From NCBI GenBank assembly GCA_903825445.1, contig CAIKAS010000244.1, forward strand, positions 1-51,869: a stretch of DNA of 51,869 bases. Reading direction: 5' to 3'. Under the pieces are notes generated by a model. That model made no database searches, had not been told where the DNA came from, and saw nothing but the letters and a program-made list of their open reading frames with translations. Positions 17,083 to 26,448 of this stretch are shown one piece after another (positions within the stretch are counted from its first letter, which is position 1; every line of letters starts with the position of its first letter). The DNA is from an uncultured Acidobacteriia bacterium (lineage in GTDB: Bacteria; Acidobacteriota; Terriglobia; Bryobacterales; Bryobacteraceae). The position numbers were made by a program, and so were the translations under genes.

Positions 17083-18093
17083 TTGCTAACCGTTTTCCCG
17101 CTGCACGCACCCGGGGACGCGCTGTTTGCCCGGGAACTCTGCACATTTCTCGAATCGGGATGCGACCTTGCCTGCGCGGCCGAGGATGCCGTCATCAAGC
17201 CGGGTCGGGATCTTTTCTCTACTGCCGAGTTGGGACAATCCGCCGATGTTCTGATCCTGCTGCTCTCGAACGCTTCGAATCCGCGTGCGTGGCCTCGCGA
17301 GATATGGGAGCGGCTATGGGTAACCGATCCGGCGGAAGCCGGAACGCAGGTGGCGGTATTCCAGCTTGAGGAGTGTAGATTTCCCGACGTGCTTAAGAAG
17401 GGCTCGCGCTATTTCAATGCGGCGGCAGATGGCGGTGGGGCTGCCGTCCGTCTCCTCGCGATGCGAAGATTAAAGCGCTGGCTCCGCGGTGTTCAAACGG
17501 GCGCGCCGCCCGCCATGCAGTTTTCCCCTGATCTCGAAATCCTGTACAGCGCGTTGGCTGACGGTCCGGGCATGTTTACCGCATCCGGTAAGCTGGCGGA
17601 ACGTTTCGCGCACGAAGCCGCTCGGGATTTCGACGCCGTTCTGTGGGTGCCGTCGCATGGCAGGACGCTGACTCAAATTACCGGTGACCTGGGATCGCAA
17701 CTGCAGATAACACTCGAAGACAGGCCAACCGAAAGTCAAGAAAGTATCCGCGAGTTGCTGGCTGCCAGACGATGTCTGGTGATCTTCGACGCCCCGCAGG
17801 TTGCAGTCGATGTTCTGTTGCCTTCAGGCCGCTCTTCTGTCCTCTTCACCACCGAACCCGTACAGGTTGTCAACGAACGTTCCAGTCTCGTCGCTGCCCG
17901 TGGGCTATTTAGCGCAGCAAGATTCGCCGAAGCCTACGAGATGTATTACGAACTGCTCAACGCCGGTGCGGACGCGGACACTTGCGCCCGCGATCTGATC
18001 TGGATCTGCGAACGGTGGGATCGCACAGAGGAAGCGAACACGCTGCGCTTCCATCTGGGGCCTTCGCCTTCGCAGCAACTGCGCCTGTTCTGA
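17083..18093 (+). CDS. TIR-like domain fused to a degenerate NB-ARC-like (STAND) domain
   Basis: The 336-residue protein has two recognisable halves. Residues 1-135 look TIR-like: VFPLHAPGDALFARELCTFL, then VIKPGRDLFSTAELGQSADVLILLLSNASNPRAWPREIWERL. Residues 155-265 resemble the NTP-binding part of NB-ARC/STAND proteins: GPGMFTASGKLAERFAHEAA in the P-loop position, FDAVLWV, and LLAARRCLVIFDAP in the Walker B position. The P-loop is abnormal: GK170 is followed by Leu rather than Ser/Thr, and extra residues are inserted. The C-terminus is helical (FAEAYEMYYELLNAG), perhaps TPR-like. TIR domains cleave NAD+ or scaffold signalling; here the expected catalytic Glu position reads I74, with E73 and E76 beside it. 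It starts at a TTG 4 nt after tsaC. The assignment is by motif only. Confidence 0.6.
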   Translation: MLTVFPLHAPGDALFARELCTFLESGCDLACAAEDAVIKPGRDLFSTAELGQSADVLILLLSNASNPRAWPREIWERLWVTDPAEAGTQVAVFQLEECRFPDVLKKGSRYFNAAADGGGAAVRLLAMRRLKRWLRGVQTGAPPAMQFSPDLEILYSALADGPGMFTASGKLAERFAHEAARDFDAVLWVPSHGRTLTQITGDLGSQLQITLEDRPTESQESIRELLAARRCLVIFDAPQVAVDVLLPSGRSSVLFTTEPVQVVNERSSLVAARGLFSAARFAEAYEMYYELLNAGADADTCARDLIWICERWDRTEEANTLRFHLGPSPSQQLRLF

Positions 18094-19269
18094 CTAATTC
18101 AGCTTTTCCGGAGCAGAGCCCAACTTAACGGTCACTTTACTCGTTCGCCCGTCACGATAGACCGTCAGCTGTAGCGATTCGCCGCCGTGCTTTTGGATCA
18201 TCGTCCGCGTCAGGGCATCTTCACGGTCCACGGGCTTGCCGTCGATGGCAATAATGAAGTCACCGCCAATCCCCAATCGGTTGAATCCGACGATCACTGC
18301 CCGCGTTGCTCCGCGCAGGCCTGCGGCCGCTGCGGGCGAACCATCCTCCACCTGCTGAATTAACAAACCGCCTGACGAGGGCAACTGCAGCGCATCGTCA
18401 AACTGCCAGCCTTCCGGAATGTAGACCGTCTGGCCGACGCCCAGCACGGCGCGCGAAATATGGCCGGTGGCGCGATACTCTTCCAGCATCACTTTGACGC
18501 GGGCGATCGGCATGGCGAAGCCGATTCCAATACTGCCCGCCTGGCCGCTGGCGGTCTGGGAGCCCAAAATCGCAGTATTAACGCCGATCACGTTGCCACT
18601 TGAATCGAGCAGCGGGCCACCACTGTTGCCGGGGTTAATCGCGGCATCCGTTTGTATCAGCCCCTCCAGTTCCACGCCGTCTTCGTTCTGCAACTGGCGC
18701 CCCAATGAACTGACAATCCCTGTGGTCAACGTCCCGCCGAATCCGAATGGATTGCCGATGGCCAACACTTTCTGGCCTACCTGAATCTTGTCGGAATCAC
18801 CCAGCGGGAGAGCGGACAGCTTGTGACCTGCGTTGATTTTCAGAATCGCAAGATCGTCACGGCTGTCGATCCCGACGATCTCGGCATCGTACTGCTTCTG
18901 GTCCGCGAGTGTGACATGCAGCTTCGTAGAACCGGCGATTACGTGCTTGTTGGTGACAATCTCGCCGTCTTCGTTGATGATGAAACCAGAACCCATGCCG
19001 CTGACGGGGTACGTCCTGAAAAACATATCGCGCTGAATCACCACGCTGGTGATGTTGACTGTCGCCAGGTGCGCCGTCTTGTAGATGTCGATGTTGTTCT
19101 GCTCGTCAGCGCCAAAGCCCGCACCGTGTGCGGTCACCGGGTCCGACCACAGCTTGCCGCTCGATGAAATGGGCCGCAACATCCGCTCGACACTCCAGTT
19201 GCCATGGGATGTCACCAGCCAGAAAGCTCCCACCAGGAGCAGTGTCAAAACGAGTGCGCGTGGTCTCAT
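18094..19269 (-). CDS. htrA: HtrA/DegP-type serine protease with PDZ domain
   Basis: The 391-residue protein has an N-terminal membrane anchor or signal (ALVLTLLLVGAFWLV), a trypsin-like domain with the triad H109 (VTNKHVIAG), D139 (RDDLAILKI) and S216 (NPGNSGGPLLD), and one C-terminal PDZ domain (GSPAAAAGLRGATRAVIV, then GGDFIIAIDGKPV). It degrades or refolds misfolded periplasmic proteins, usually under envelope stress. Its ATG overlaps the stop of coaE (ATGA). It ends base-to-base against the convergent TIR-like gene, with no spacer. Confidence 0.93.
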   Translation of the reverse strand: MRPRALVLTLLLVGAFWLVTSHGNWSVERMLRPISSSGKLWSDPVTAHGAGFGADEQNNIDIYKTAHLATVNITSVVIQRDMFFRTYPVSGMGSGFIINEDGEIVTNKHVIAGSTKLHVTLADQKQYDAEIVGIDSRDDLAILKINAGHKLSALPLGDSDKIQVGQKVLAIGNPFGFGGTLTTGIVSSLGRQLQNEDGVELEGLIQTDAAINPGNSGGPLLDSSGNVIGVNTAILGSQTASGQAGSIGIGFAMPIARVKVMLEEYRATGHISRAVLGVGQTVYIPEGWQFDDALQLPSSGGLLIQQVEDGSPAAAAGLRGATRAVIVGFNRLGIGGDFIIAIDGKPVDREDALTRTMIQKHGGESLQLTVYRDGRTSKVTVKLGSAPEKLN

Positions 19270-19847
19270 GCCGCCAGTTTCCTCAATTCCTCAAACACCA
19301 TTTTAGTTTGACGCAGCGTTTCTTCCTTCGTGCCGCCGGTATCGATCACATAATCGGCCCTGGCGAGCTTGTCCTCCGCAGGCAACTGGTGCTCCAGCCG
19401 GGCGCGCACAGAGGCTTCGGTCACGCCGGGCCGCTCCAGCGCCCGCGCCAGTTGCTGCGCCGGTGTGCAGTTGACGACGACCATCTTGCTCATCCCCGGT
19501 AACCCGCCCGATTCCAACAAAATGGCGGCCACGTATACGACGACGGCATGGGGGCATTTCAAAGCGATCTGTTCGATCATCCGTCGCGAACGCTCCCGAA
19601 CGGCCGGATGTACAATGGCGGTCAGCTTCGCCAGTTCCTCGGGCTTACCAAACACCGCCCTCGCCAGCTTCGCCCGGTCGGCGTCGCCAAAGGCGGCCAC
19701 TACTTGAGCATGAGCCTCGCCGCCGGGCGCGATCACCTGATGACCCAGTTCGTCGGCCTCAATTACATGCGCACCCAGATCCCGGAGCGCCTGGGCGACA
19801 AAGCTCTTGCCGCACGCCATACCGCCGGTGAGGCCTGCAATCAGCAC
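19266..19847 (-). CDS. coaE: Dephospho-CoA kinase
   Basis: The protein has about 193 residues from the chosen GTG. It opens with LIAGLTGGMACGKSFVAQAL, the CoaE P-loop, and contains the family's EADELGHQVIAPGG and YVAAILLESG segments. CoaE phosphorylates dephospho-CoA in the last step of coenzyme A synthesis. I chose GTG 19847 because CAGGGG lies five nt upstream and because CoaE proteins begin right before the P-loop; an ATG at 19910 would add 21 unrelated residues and overlap folD. The stop overlaps the htrA start. Confidence 0.93.
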   Translation of the reverse strand: MLIAGLTGGMACGKSFVAQALRDLGAHVIEADELGHQVIAPGGEAHAQVVAAFGDADRAKLARAVFGKPEELAKLTAIVHPAVRERSRRMIEQIALKCPHAVVVYVAAILLESGGLPGMSKMVVVNCTPAQQLARALERPGVTEASVRARLEHQLPAEDKLARADYVIDTGGTKEETLRQTKMVFEELRKLAA

Positions 19848-19878
19848 AGCCGCCCCTGTGGCCGCAAGGCCCAGATAC

Positions 19879-20793
19879 TCACAGCCCAACCCGCCGTTCC
19901 GCCGCCTCAATCGTGTTCCGCATCAGCAGGGCAATCGTAAGTGGTCCCACGCCGCCGGGCACCGGTGTGTAGGCTGAGGCCACGCGCGCCATGTCGCCGG
20001 GATGCACGTCGCCGACCAGCAAACTTCCGCGCTTGTCAAAATCGGCCAGCTTCGCGGCATCAAAGACGCGCTCGGCTTCTTCGCGGGTACGCACGGTATT
20101 CATGCCGACGTCGATTACCACTGCGCCGGGCTGGATGTAATCCGTCGTAATCATCGCAGTGCGTCCAATGGCGGCCACCAAAATCTCCGCGGCGCGGCAC
20201 ATTGCGGGGAGATCGCGTGTCCGCGAATGGCAAATCGTGACGGTCGCGTTTTCCTGCAGCAACAACATCGCCATCGGCTTGCCAACAATGTCGCTGCGAC
20301 CCACTACAACGGCATTCCGTCCGGCGATAGGAATTTCGTAGCGCTTCAAAATCTCAATCACGCCCGAAGGCGTACAAGGACGCAGCCCAGGACGCCCCGT
20401 AGAGAGCAAGCCTACATTGTACGGATGGAAGCCATCCACGTCTTTCTCCGGGGCCACCGATAACAGAGCTTTCTGCGAATCGATATGAGCGGGCAGCGGC
20501 AACTGAATCAGGATGCCATCGATATCGCCGCGCGCATTCAGTTCGGCGATAATCGCGAGGAGGCCCTCAGTGGTGAGCGACGCATCCCGCGTGATTGTTT
20601 CGTGATGAAGTCCCACTTCCTCGGCTGTCTTCGTTTTGTTGCGGACGTAGACTGCGGAAGCGGAATTATCTCCCACAAGGACGACAGCCAGACCCGGCGC
20701 CCTGCCAGCTTTTGCGATGAAGCGCGTCACGCGCGGACGGCATTCGGCCTTGATCTGGTCTCGGACCAGGTTTCCATTCAGAATTTGAGCCAC
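19879..20793 (-). CDS. folD: Methylenetetrahydrofolate dehydrogenase/cyclohydrolase
   Basis: The protein has about 304 residues. FolD motifs are clear: SAVYVRNKTKTAEEVGL with the catalytic Lys, GILIQLPLPAHID, KDVDGFHPYNVG, PCTPSGVIEIL, AVVVGRSDIVGKPMAMLL, ATVTICHSRT and VIDVGMN. It interconverts methylene-, methenyl- and formyl-tetrahydrofolate with NADP+. The GTG at 20793 gives the normal N-terminus (AQILNGNLVRDQI). The frame stays open upstream to 20910, but that part overlaps the preceding gene, whose stop is 17 nt before the GTG. Confidence 0.95.
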   Translation of the reverse strand: MAQILNGNLVRDQIKAECRPRVTRFIAKAGRAPGLAVVLVGDNSASAVYVRNKTKTAEEVGLHHETITRDASLTTEGLLAIIAELNARGDIDGILIQLPLPAHIDSQKALLSVAPEKDVDGFHPYNVGLLSTGRPGLRPCTPSGVIEILKRYEIPIAGRNAVVVGRSDIVGKPMAMLLLQENATVTICHSRTRDLPAMCRAAEILVAAIGRTAMITTDYIQPGAVVIDVGMNTVRTREEAERVFDAAKLADFDKRGSLLVGDVHPGDMARVASAYTPVPGGVGPLTIALLMRNTIEAAERRVGL

Positions 20794-20810
20794 GAATTCA
20801 GGGTAGCGAA

Positions 20811-21140
20811 CTATGCTGCGGGTTGCAGCAATGACTGCACTTTCTCTTCCACCATTGCGTGGATTTTCGCTTCCCCCATGAAGTTCTTCACCATCGAGGG
20901 CAGTTCGCATTCCACTGTCACGTCGGTGTCGCCCACTGCGACGGTTCCCGCCATGGGTACCTCAATGAACCCTACTTTGCCCGTGAAAGAAAAACTCAGC
21001 ACAGCGCCATCCCAGGACTTCTTTTTGTCGACGATTTCGACATTCTTGTTGCCGCCCCCGGCGAGCAATTGATCTGCGGCCTTGTCGAGTTTGGGTATAA
21101 CTTCCTGTTGCGTTGAGTGATGGGGCACCACTACCGTCAT
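20811..21140 (-). CDS. PHA_gran_rgn-family (polyhydroxyalkanoic acid system) protein
   Basis: The 109-residue protein begins [20 protein letters not shown] and contains [20 protein letters not shown] and the C-terminal [19 protein letters not shown]. This pattern matches the family annotated as polyhydroxyalkanoic acid system protein, small polypeptides of unclear role that occur far beyond PHA producers. No PHA synthase, phasin or depolymerase is nearby, so a role in granules is doubtful here. The ATG has a good AGAGGAA eight nt upstream and overlaps the rlmN stop (ATGA), implying coupling. Confidence 0.65.
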   Translation of the reverse strand: MTVVVPHHSTQQEVIPKLDKAADQLLAGGGNKNVEIVDKKKSWDGAVLSFSFTGKVGFIEVPMAGTVAVGDTDVTVECELPSMVKNFMGEAKIHAMVEEKVQSLLQPAA

Positions 21141-22165
21141 GCGAGATTCCTCTTTAACTGACCGCACGCGGCATAGATATCCAGTCCACGCGGTCTGCGA
21201 ATAAAACACGGAACAGCTTTACGTATGATTTCCTGGAACGAAGCTACTTGTTCCGGCAGCGGCGTCTCAAATGGAATCCCTGGACCCGGATTGAGCGCTA
21301 TCAGGTTCACCTTGCAGTTGATGTTTGCCAACAGGCGCACTACGCGGCGCGCATCGGCATCGGTATCGTTCACGCCTTTCAGCAGTACGTATTCAAACGT
21401 GAGGCGTTCCCAGCTTCGCAGAGGATAGGCCTTGCACGCGGCCATAAGATCGTTCAAATGCCACTTCCGCGTGATTGGCATCAGCGCCTGCCGCTGTTCT
21501 TCGGTGGAGGCATTCAGCGAAATCGCCAGCTTGGGCCGCACCTCCGCCTGGCCAAGTTCTTCGATTTTCGGAATGATGCCAGAGGTGGATATCGTTATCC
21601 GCCGCTCGCTCATGCCAACCGCTTCCGGATCGGTAAGAATCCGGGTGGCTTTCAGGACGTTGGGCAGATTCAACAGGGGTTCGCCCATGCCCATCATCAC
21701 GATATTGAAGCGCTTGTTGTTCGCGAGCAGGCCGTTGTCGCGCGCGACATACAGCACCTGGCCGACGATTTCACCGGCCGTCAGAGACCGCTCCAGACCC
21801 ATCAGCGCCGTCATGCAGAACTTGCAATCCACGGGGCAGCCGACCTGGCTGGAAATGCACACCGTATCGCGATCCTCTTCGGGCATGAGCACCGTTTCCA
21901 CAGTGCGGCCGTCCTGAAGGCGCAGCAGGTACCGCCGTGTGCCATCTGCCGATTGGTAGATTTGATCTGCCACCGGCAGGCCCAGTTCGGCATGCTCCGC
22001 GAGTTCCGTGCGTAGTTTCACCGGCAGCGTGGAGATCTGTACCAGATCGCCGACCTTCTGGTTATAGATGGCGCGATAGACCTGTGCGGCGCGAAAAGCC
22101 GGCTGGCCGGGCGGAAGGACTTGCCGGAGCTCGCTAAGTTCCATTCCTACAAGAGCTTGCGGCAT
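21137..22165 (-). CDS. rlmN: Dual-specificity 23S rRNA/tRNA adenine-C2 methyltransferase RlmN
   Basis: The radical-SAM protein has about 342 residues. The cluster-binding cysteines are C110-x3-C114-x2-C117 ([12 protein letters not shown]), followed by GEIVGQVL, the strongly conserved [24 protein letters not shown] and the C-terminal YAACGQL, which carries the methyl-transferring Cys. RlmN methylates A2503 of 23S rRNA and A37 of some tRNAs. I chose the ATG at 22165; an upstream ATG at 22243 adds 26 unconserved residues and a downstream one at 22144 is also possible. Confidence 0.95.
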   Translation of the reverse strand: MPQALVGMELSELRQVLPPGQPAFRAAQVYRAIYNQKVGDLVQISTLPVKLRTELAEHAELGLPVADQIYQSADGTRRYLLRLQDGRTVETVLMPEEDRDTVCISSQVGCPVDCKFCMTALMGLERSLTAGEIVGQVLYVARDNGLLANNKRFNIVMMGMGEPLLNLPNVLKATRILTDPEAVGMSERRITISTSGIIPKIEELGQAEVRPKLAISLNASTEEQRQALMPITRKWHLNDLMAACKAYPLRSWERLTFEYVLLKGVNDTDADARRVVRLLANINCKVNLIALNPGPGIPFETPLPEQVASFQEIIRKAVPCFIRRPRGLDIYAACGQLKRNLA

Positions 22166-22251
22166 TAGCTTCAGGTTAGCATGCGACGAGCCCGAGCAGT
22201 CGGTTCGGCCAAATCGGCTGTGGTACAAACGAATCAGGTCCACCCCAAACG

Positions 22252-23565
22252 TTGCCCCTCACTCCAGTGCTCAAAGTTCCGGCCATCCCGTCTTCGCCCG
22301 AACGCGATATTCGCACGACGACGCTTTCGAACGGCGTGAAGGTCATCACCGAAACCATGCCTCATGTGCGCTCGGTGTCCGCGGGTGTATGGGTCGGTTC
22401 CGGGTCGCGTCGCGAAACTCAGGAGCAAAACGGCGTATCTCACTTTATTGAACACATGCTGTTCAAGGGGACAGAGACACGTTCCGCCGAAGATATTGCG
22501 CGTTCAGTCGATTCGCTCGGTGGCAATCTCGATGCTTTTACAGCGAAGGAGATGACCTGCTTCAATACCAAAGTCCTCGATGAGCATCTGCCCGTTGCGA
22601 TGGATGTGTTGTGCGATCTCGTTCTGAATCCCCGCTTCGACCAGGACGACATCGATAAGGAAAAAGGTGTTGTGCTCGAAGAGATCAAGATGGATGCGGA
22701 TAGCCCTGACTATCTGGTCCACGAGGTCTTCTCGTCGAACTTCTGGAAAGATCATTCGCTCGGCCGCCCCATCCTTGGCACCCGCGAAACGGTCAAAGCG
22801 CTGACGCGCGATGTCATCCACGACTATTACCGGACCGTGTACACCCCGGACAATCTCCTGGTAACGGCGGCGGGCAATCTGACTCACGAACATTTGGTGT
22901 CGCTGGCGAGCGAACGTTTCGAACGCTTGAAACTCGCCGGTTCCCCCCCCGCGCCATCAGCGCCGGCAACTCACGCCCGCGTGGCATTGCGTTCGAAGAA
23001 GGAACTGGAACAGGTGCACCTTTGTCTGGGCGTGCCGTGCTATCCGATTGCGCATGAGGACAGGTTCCACTGCTACGTGCTGAATACGGTGCTGGGCGGT
23101 GGTATGAGTTCGCGGTTGTTTCAGAACATCCGCGAGAAGCAGGGCCTCGCGTATTCCGTTTATTCCGACCTCAACCCTTACACTGACACTGGTTGCATGA
23201 TGGTCTGCGCCGGCACGTCCGTCGAATCGGTCCGTAAACTCGTGGATTCCGTACTGAAAGAGTTTATTGAACTCAAGCAGAATCCGGTGCCAGACGAAGA
23301 ACTGCGCCGCGCGAAGGATCACCTGAAAGGTTCGTTGATGCTGAGCCTCGAATCGACCTCGAGCCGCATGTCAAATCTTGCCCGGCAGGAGATGCACTTC
23401 AAGCGCTTCTTCTCGCTCGATGAGTTGGTGGAAAGCATTGAAAAGGTCACCGCCGCCGACGTGCAACACGTCGCGCAGACATTCTTCGAGCCGAAGCAAA
23501 TTGCGCTGACCGTACTGGGTAATCTGGACGGCCTGAAGATTGGCCGCGAAGATCTGGTTTGTTAG
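22252..23565 (+). CDS. M16-family zinc peptidase
   Basis: The 437-residue protein belongs to the pitrilysin/processing-peptidase family. The inverted zinc motif HFIEH (H64, E67, H68) is followed by E144 in VVLEEIKMD at the family distance. The substrate-facing [19 protein letters not shown] and a C-terminal half with [22 protein letters not shown] are also typical. Close bacterial relatives are annotated as PqqL- or YmxG-like; substrates are usually unknown peptides. It starts at a TTG (a GTG 15 nt downstream is possible). It diverges from rlmN across an 86-nt spacer. Confidence 0.92.
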   Translation: MPLTPVLKVPAIPSSPERDIRTTTLSNGVKVITETMPHVRSVSAGVWVGSGSRRETQEQNGVSHFIEHMLFKGTETRSAEDIARSVDSLGGNLDAFTAKEMTCFNTKVLDEHLPVAMDVLCDLVLNPRFDQDDIDKEKGVVLEEIKMDADSPDYLVHEVFSSNFWKDHSLGRPILGTRETVKALTRDVIHDYYRTVYTPDNLLVTAAGNLTHEHLVSLASERFERLKLAGSPPAPSAPATHARVALRSKKELEQVHLCLGVPCYPIAHEDRFHCYVLNTVLGGGMSSRLFQNIREKQGLAYSVYSDLNPYTDTGCMMVCAGTSVESVRKLVDSVLKEFIELKQNPVPDEELRRAKDHLKGSLMLSLESTSSRMSNLARQEMHFKRFFSLDELVESIEKVTAADVQHVAQTFFEPKQIALTVLGNLDGLKIGREDLVC

Positions 23566-23589
23566 TCCCAACCCCGGGAACGCCGAGCG

Positions 23590-24759
23590 TTAATTCCCGC
23601 TGACTTTTCGTCCCAGCCGAATCACCAGAATCAGCGCGAACACCGCACAGGTCCCCAGCATCGCCGTCAGCGGGATGACACGGAGACCTGTCATTCCTGC
23701 CAGATGCCCAAGCACGAATGCAGCGAAGATCCCTCCCGACATTGCGAACAAAAACAACCCGCTGAAATATCCGGGATGATACCCGGTAAACCGCGGGGCA
23801 ATTCGTTCCGAAGCGAGCGGGTAAATCGCCGAAAAGCCGGCGCCCATCAGCAGGATCCCGATCACCACACCGCCGCGTGTGCCCGACGCGGCCAGCGCCG
23901 TCCCGCCAAACAGCGCGCAAAAAGCGCTGATACCCAGCAATCTTCCGTGCGGCATTACCTTGACCAGGACCGATGCGCCAATCCTCCCAGCAGTTAGCGC
24001 CATCCAGTACAGCGCGAGCAGCATCACGGCCCTCGCCGGGCTCATCCCCAGCCGGTCGATCAGGTACACAGGCAGCCAGCCTGCAATCGACCACTCGTTG
24101 GCAAACTGAAAGAATAAGAGAAAGCCAAACAGAATCGCCAGCACGGTGCGACGATCACGTGTCGCCAGTTCATCAGTAGGAGCCACCTGATTCTTGTTTA
24201 AGGTTGCCGGTATCCGGCTGAAACCGACGGCTGCAACGAGTGGCAGTAGAGAGCTTATGGCCAGCCAGCGCATGGCATCGGTATCTCCGATTGTGTCGCC
24301 GCCAAAACATTCGGTCATCAGCAGGGATGCCAATACACTTCCGGCCCCAAAATAGATTCCGCCCCGTAGAGTCACGCCGGCGGGGTCGGCCTCCCAGGAG
24401 GGTCCGATTACTTCGAAGATCGCGCTGCTTACCAGCCCGGAGGCCGCACCCGTCACAAACATCGCAAGCATCTGATACCAGAACTGTGCGGGCGGCGCCG
24501 CGATTGCCAGCATTAACAGCGCCACGGTCGCGGTAAAACAGCCTCCCGTCAGTAGCCGGTTCGCCTGCCACTTGCCGGCCATCTTACGCGCCAGCAACAT
24601 GCTCCCGGCCATGCCTGCTCCAAGCGCCAGGAAGTAGTTGCCCGCCATTCCGAAATCGGGATGTATGTGGTATCCCCAAAGCGGCAGAAGGCCGCCGGGT
24701 AGCGCCAACAGGAACCCCGATATAAAAAAGGCGCGCAACACGCCCGCTCTTTCCACCAT
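23590..24759 (-). CDS. Major facilitator superfamily transporter
   Basis: The 389-residue protein has about 12 hydrophobic helices. The first half contains LALGAGMAGSMLLARKMAGKW and the second half YPLASERIAPRFTGYHPGYF with GLFLFAMSGGIFAAFVLGHLA. The overall pattern resembles sugar-type MFS proteins of the FucP/GlcP group, but I cannot name the substrate. It ends 24 nt from the convergent M16 peptidase gene and diverges from the acyl-CoA ligase gene across 59 nt. Confidence 0.82.
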   Translation of the reverse strand: MVERAGVLRAFFISGFLLALPGGLLPLWGYHIHPDFGMAGNYFLALGAGMAGSMLLARKMAGKWQANRLLTGGCFTATVALLMLAIAAPPAQFWYQMLAMFVTGAASGLVSSAIFEVIGPSWEADPAGVTLRGGIYFGAGSVLASLLMTECFGGDTIGDTDAMRWLAISSLLPLVAAVGFSRIPATLNKNQVAPTDELATRDRRTVLAILFGFLLFFQFANEWSIAGWLPVYLIDRLGMSPARAVMLLALYWMALTAGRIGASVLVKVMPHGRLLGISAFCALFGGTALAASGTRGGVVIGILLMGAGFSAIYPLASERIAPRFTGYHPGYFSGLFLFAMSGGIFAAFVLGHLAGMTGLRVIPLTAMLGTCAVFALILVIRLGRKVSGN

Positions 24760-24818
24760 TGCATGATATCGGGTTCGGGGTCCCCCTGCCGGGTTGTACG
24801 GTACCCGTGTAGAATCTT

Positions 24819-26408
24819 ATGGAGCCGTCCACTCCCCACACTATGAATGTTCCGCTGACCACCATCCGTTGCCTGCAGCGCGCCGCCGATCTTTTCGGTC
24901 CCAAAACCGGAGTTGTCTGCGGGCAAAAGCGCTTCACTTACACTGAAACGGCATTCCGGTGCGGACGCCTTGCTTCGTCGCTGATTCGCCAGGGTGTGGT
25001 TGGCGGCGACCGAGTGGCTTATCTCAGTTACAACACCCACCAGTTGCTCGAGGGCTACTATGGTGCGCCCATCGCCCGCGCCATCGTCATGCCGCTGAAC
25101 GTACGTCTCACGCAAATGGAACTTGCTGACATCGTTCGCCATGCGGCGCCAAAGCTCCTTTTTTTCGAGGCCGAGTTTGCCGCTACCGCCGAACATCTCC
25201 GTTCGAAGCTCCCAGGCCTTCGCATAGTCAATCTGGACGCCGACTACGAAGCTTTCATTGCCGATGGCGATCCCATCTGCCCCGACGTTTATTCGTATGA
25301 CGAAAACACCATCGCCGAACTCTTCTATACCAGCGGCAGCACAGGCACTCCAAAGGGCGTCATGCTCTCACATCGAACTCTTTACCTCCACGCGCTTGGC
25401 TGCATTGGCAGTTTAGATCTCGACGCCGCCGGTGTGGAACTCCACACCATACCGCTGTTCCATGCCAACGGTTGGGGACGTCCGCAGTCGTCAACCATGA
25501 TTGGAATGAAACAGGTCATGGTGCGCCGCTTCGATCCTGCCGGCGTCTGTCGCCTGATTCAGGACGAGGGCGCCACATCGATGTCGATCGTACCGACGAT
25601 GGCTAACGCGCTGCTGGCGTTCGAGGGCCGCGGCGCGTTCGATCTTTCGTCGATGGCCCGGATTTTCATCGGTGGCGCTGCTGCGTCACCAGCCATGATC
25701 GAGAAACTGGAAGGCGCTTTCCACTGCGATGTTGTCGCGGGCTACGGCCTTACGGAAACCAGCCCGGTCGCCACCAGTTCCCGCCGTAAGTCGACCGTTG
25801 TTTATGCGAACGACGAAGACCGCTGGAACCACCACTCAGTAGCCGGCTGGCCCATAATCGGTTCCGAAGTGCGCGTGGTGAATGCGGAGATGAAAGGTGT
25901 TCTCCGCGACCTGTCTGCCGTGGGCGAAGTCGTCATCCGCGGCGACGTTGTGATGGACGGCTACTACCTCGAGCCTGAAGCCACCAGCGCCGTCATGACA
26001 GATGGCTGGCTCCATACCGGCGACATGGCCGTCTGGGACGCCGAGAATTACATCCACATCGTTGATCGCAAAAAAGACATCATTATCAGTGGCGGAGAGA
26101 ACATCTCGTCGATAGAGGTAGAGAAGGCCATCGCGTTACACCCGGCCGTTTCAGAAACGGCTGTGGTTAGTGCGCCTAACGAGCGATGGGGAGAGATTCC
26201 GGTAGCGTTCGTGGTCACAAAACCCGGCGCTGAGCTTGCCGATACCGAACTTCGCGAGTTCCTGACGCCCCGCCTCGCGAAATTTAAAGTGCCGCATCGA
26301 TTCATCATACGGTCCGAACCCCTGCCCAAGGGCGGAACGGGGAAAATTCTGAAGCGAGAACTTCGCGAGCCTTTCTGGCAAGGGCATAACACGCGCGTTC
26401 AGGGCTAA
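24819..26408 (+). CDS. Fatty acyl-CoA ligase (AMP-forming)
   Basis: The 529-residue protein of the adenylate-forming superfamily shows the A3 phosphate loop LFYTSGSTGTPKGVMLSH, VAGYGLTETSPV (A5), GWLHTGDMAVWD (A7), VDRKKDIIISGGENISS (A8) and PKGGTGKILKRELR with the catalytic Lys (A10). It activates a carboxylic acid, probably a medium- or long-chain fatty acid, to its CoA ester. ATG 24819 lies only 3 nt after a TAGAAT hexamer, so the second in-frame ATG at 24843 (giving NVPLTTIRCLQ...) may be the true start. No other fatty-acid gene is adjacent. Confidence 0.9.
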   Translation: MEPSTPHTMNVPLTTIRCLQRAADLFGPKTGVVCGQKRFTYTETAFRCGRLASSLIRQGVVGGDRVAYLSYNTHQLLEGYYGAPIARAIVMPLNVRLTQMELADIVRHAAPKLLFFEAEFAATAEHLRSKLPGLRIVNLDADYEAFIADGDPICPDVYSYDENTIAELFYTSGSTGTPKGVMLSHRTLYLHALGCIGSLDLDAAGVELHTIPLFHANGWGRPQSSTMIGMKQVMVRRFDPAGVCRLIQDEGATSMSIVPTMANALLAFEGRGAFDLSSMARIFIGGAAASPAMIEKLEGAFHCDVVAGYGLTETSPVATSSRRKSTVVYANDEDRWNHHSVAGWPIIGSEVRVVNAEMKGVLRDLSAVGEVVIRGDVVMDGYYLEPEATSAVMTDGWLHTGDMAVWDAENYIHIVDRKKDIIISGGENISSIEVEKAIALHPAVSETAVVSAPNERWGEIPVAFVVTKPGAELADTELREFLTPRLAKFKVPHRFIIRSEPLPKGGTGKILKRELREPFWQGHNTRVQG

Positions 26409-26448
26409 TGCCCGCGGCCCGTAACGCCTACAATAAGACCAAGACCTG

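Noticed and set aside
16347..17198. A 283-codon minus-strand frame opposite tsaC.
   Set aside because: tsaC on the plus strand has all family motifs; the antisense translation shows none.
20811..21140. Possible link of the PHA_gran_rgn-family gene to polyhydroxyalkanoate storage.
   Set aside because: No PHA synthase, phasin or depolymerase gene is near, so the family name alone does not support that function here.
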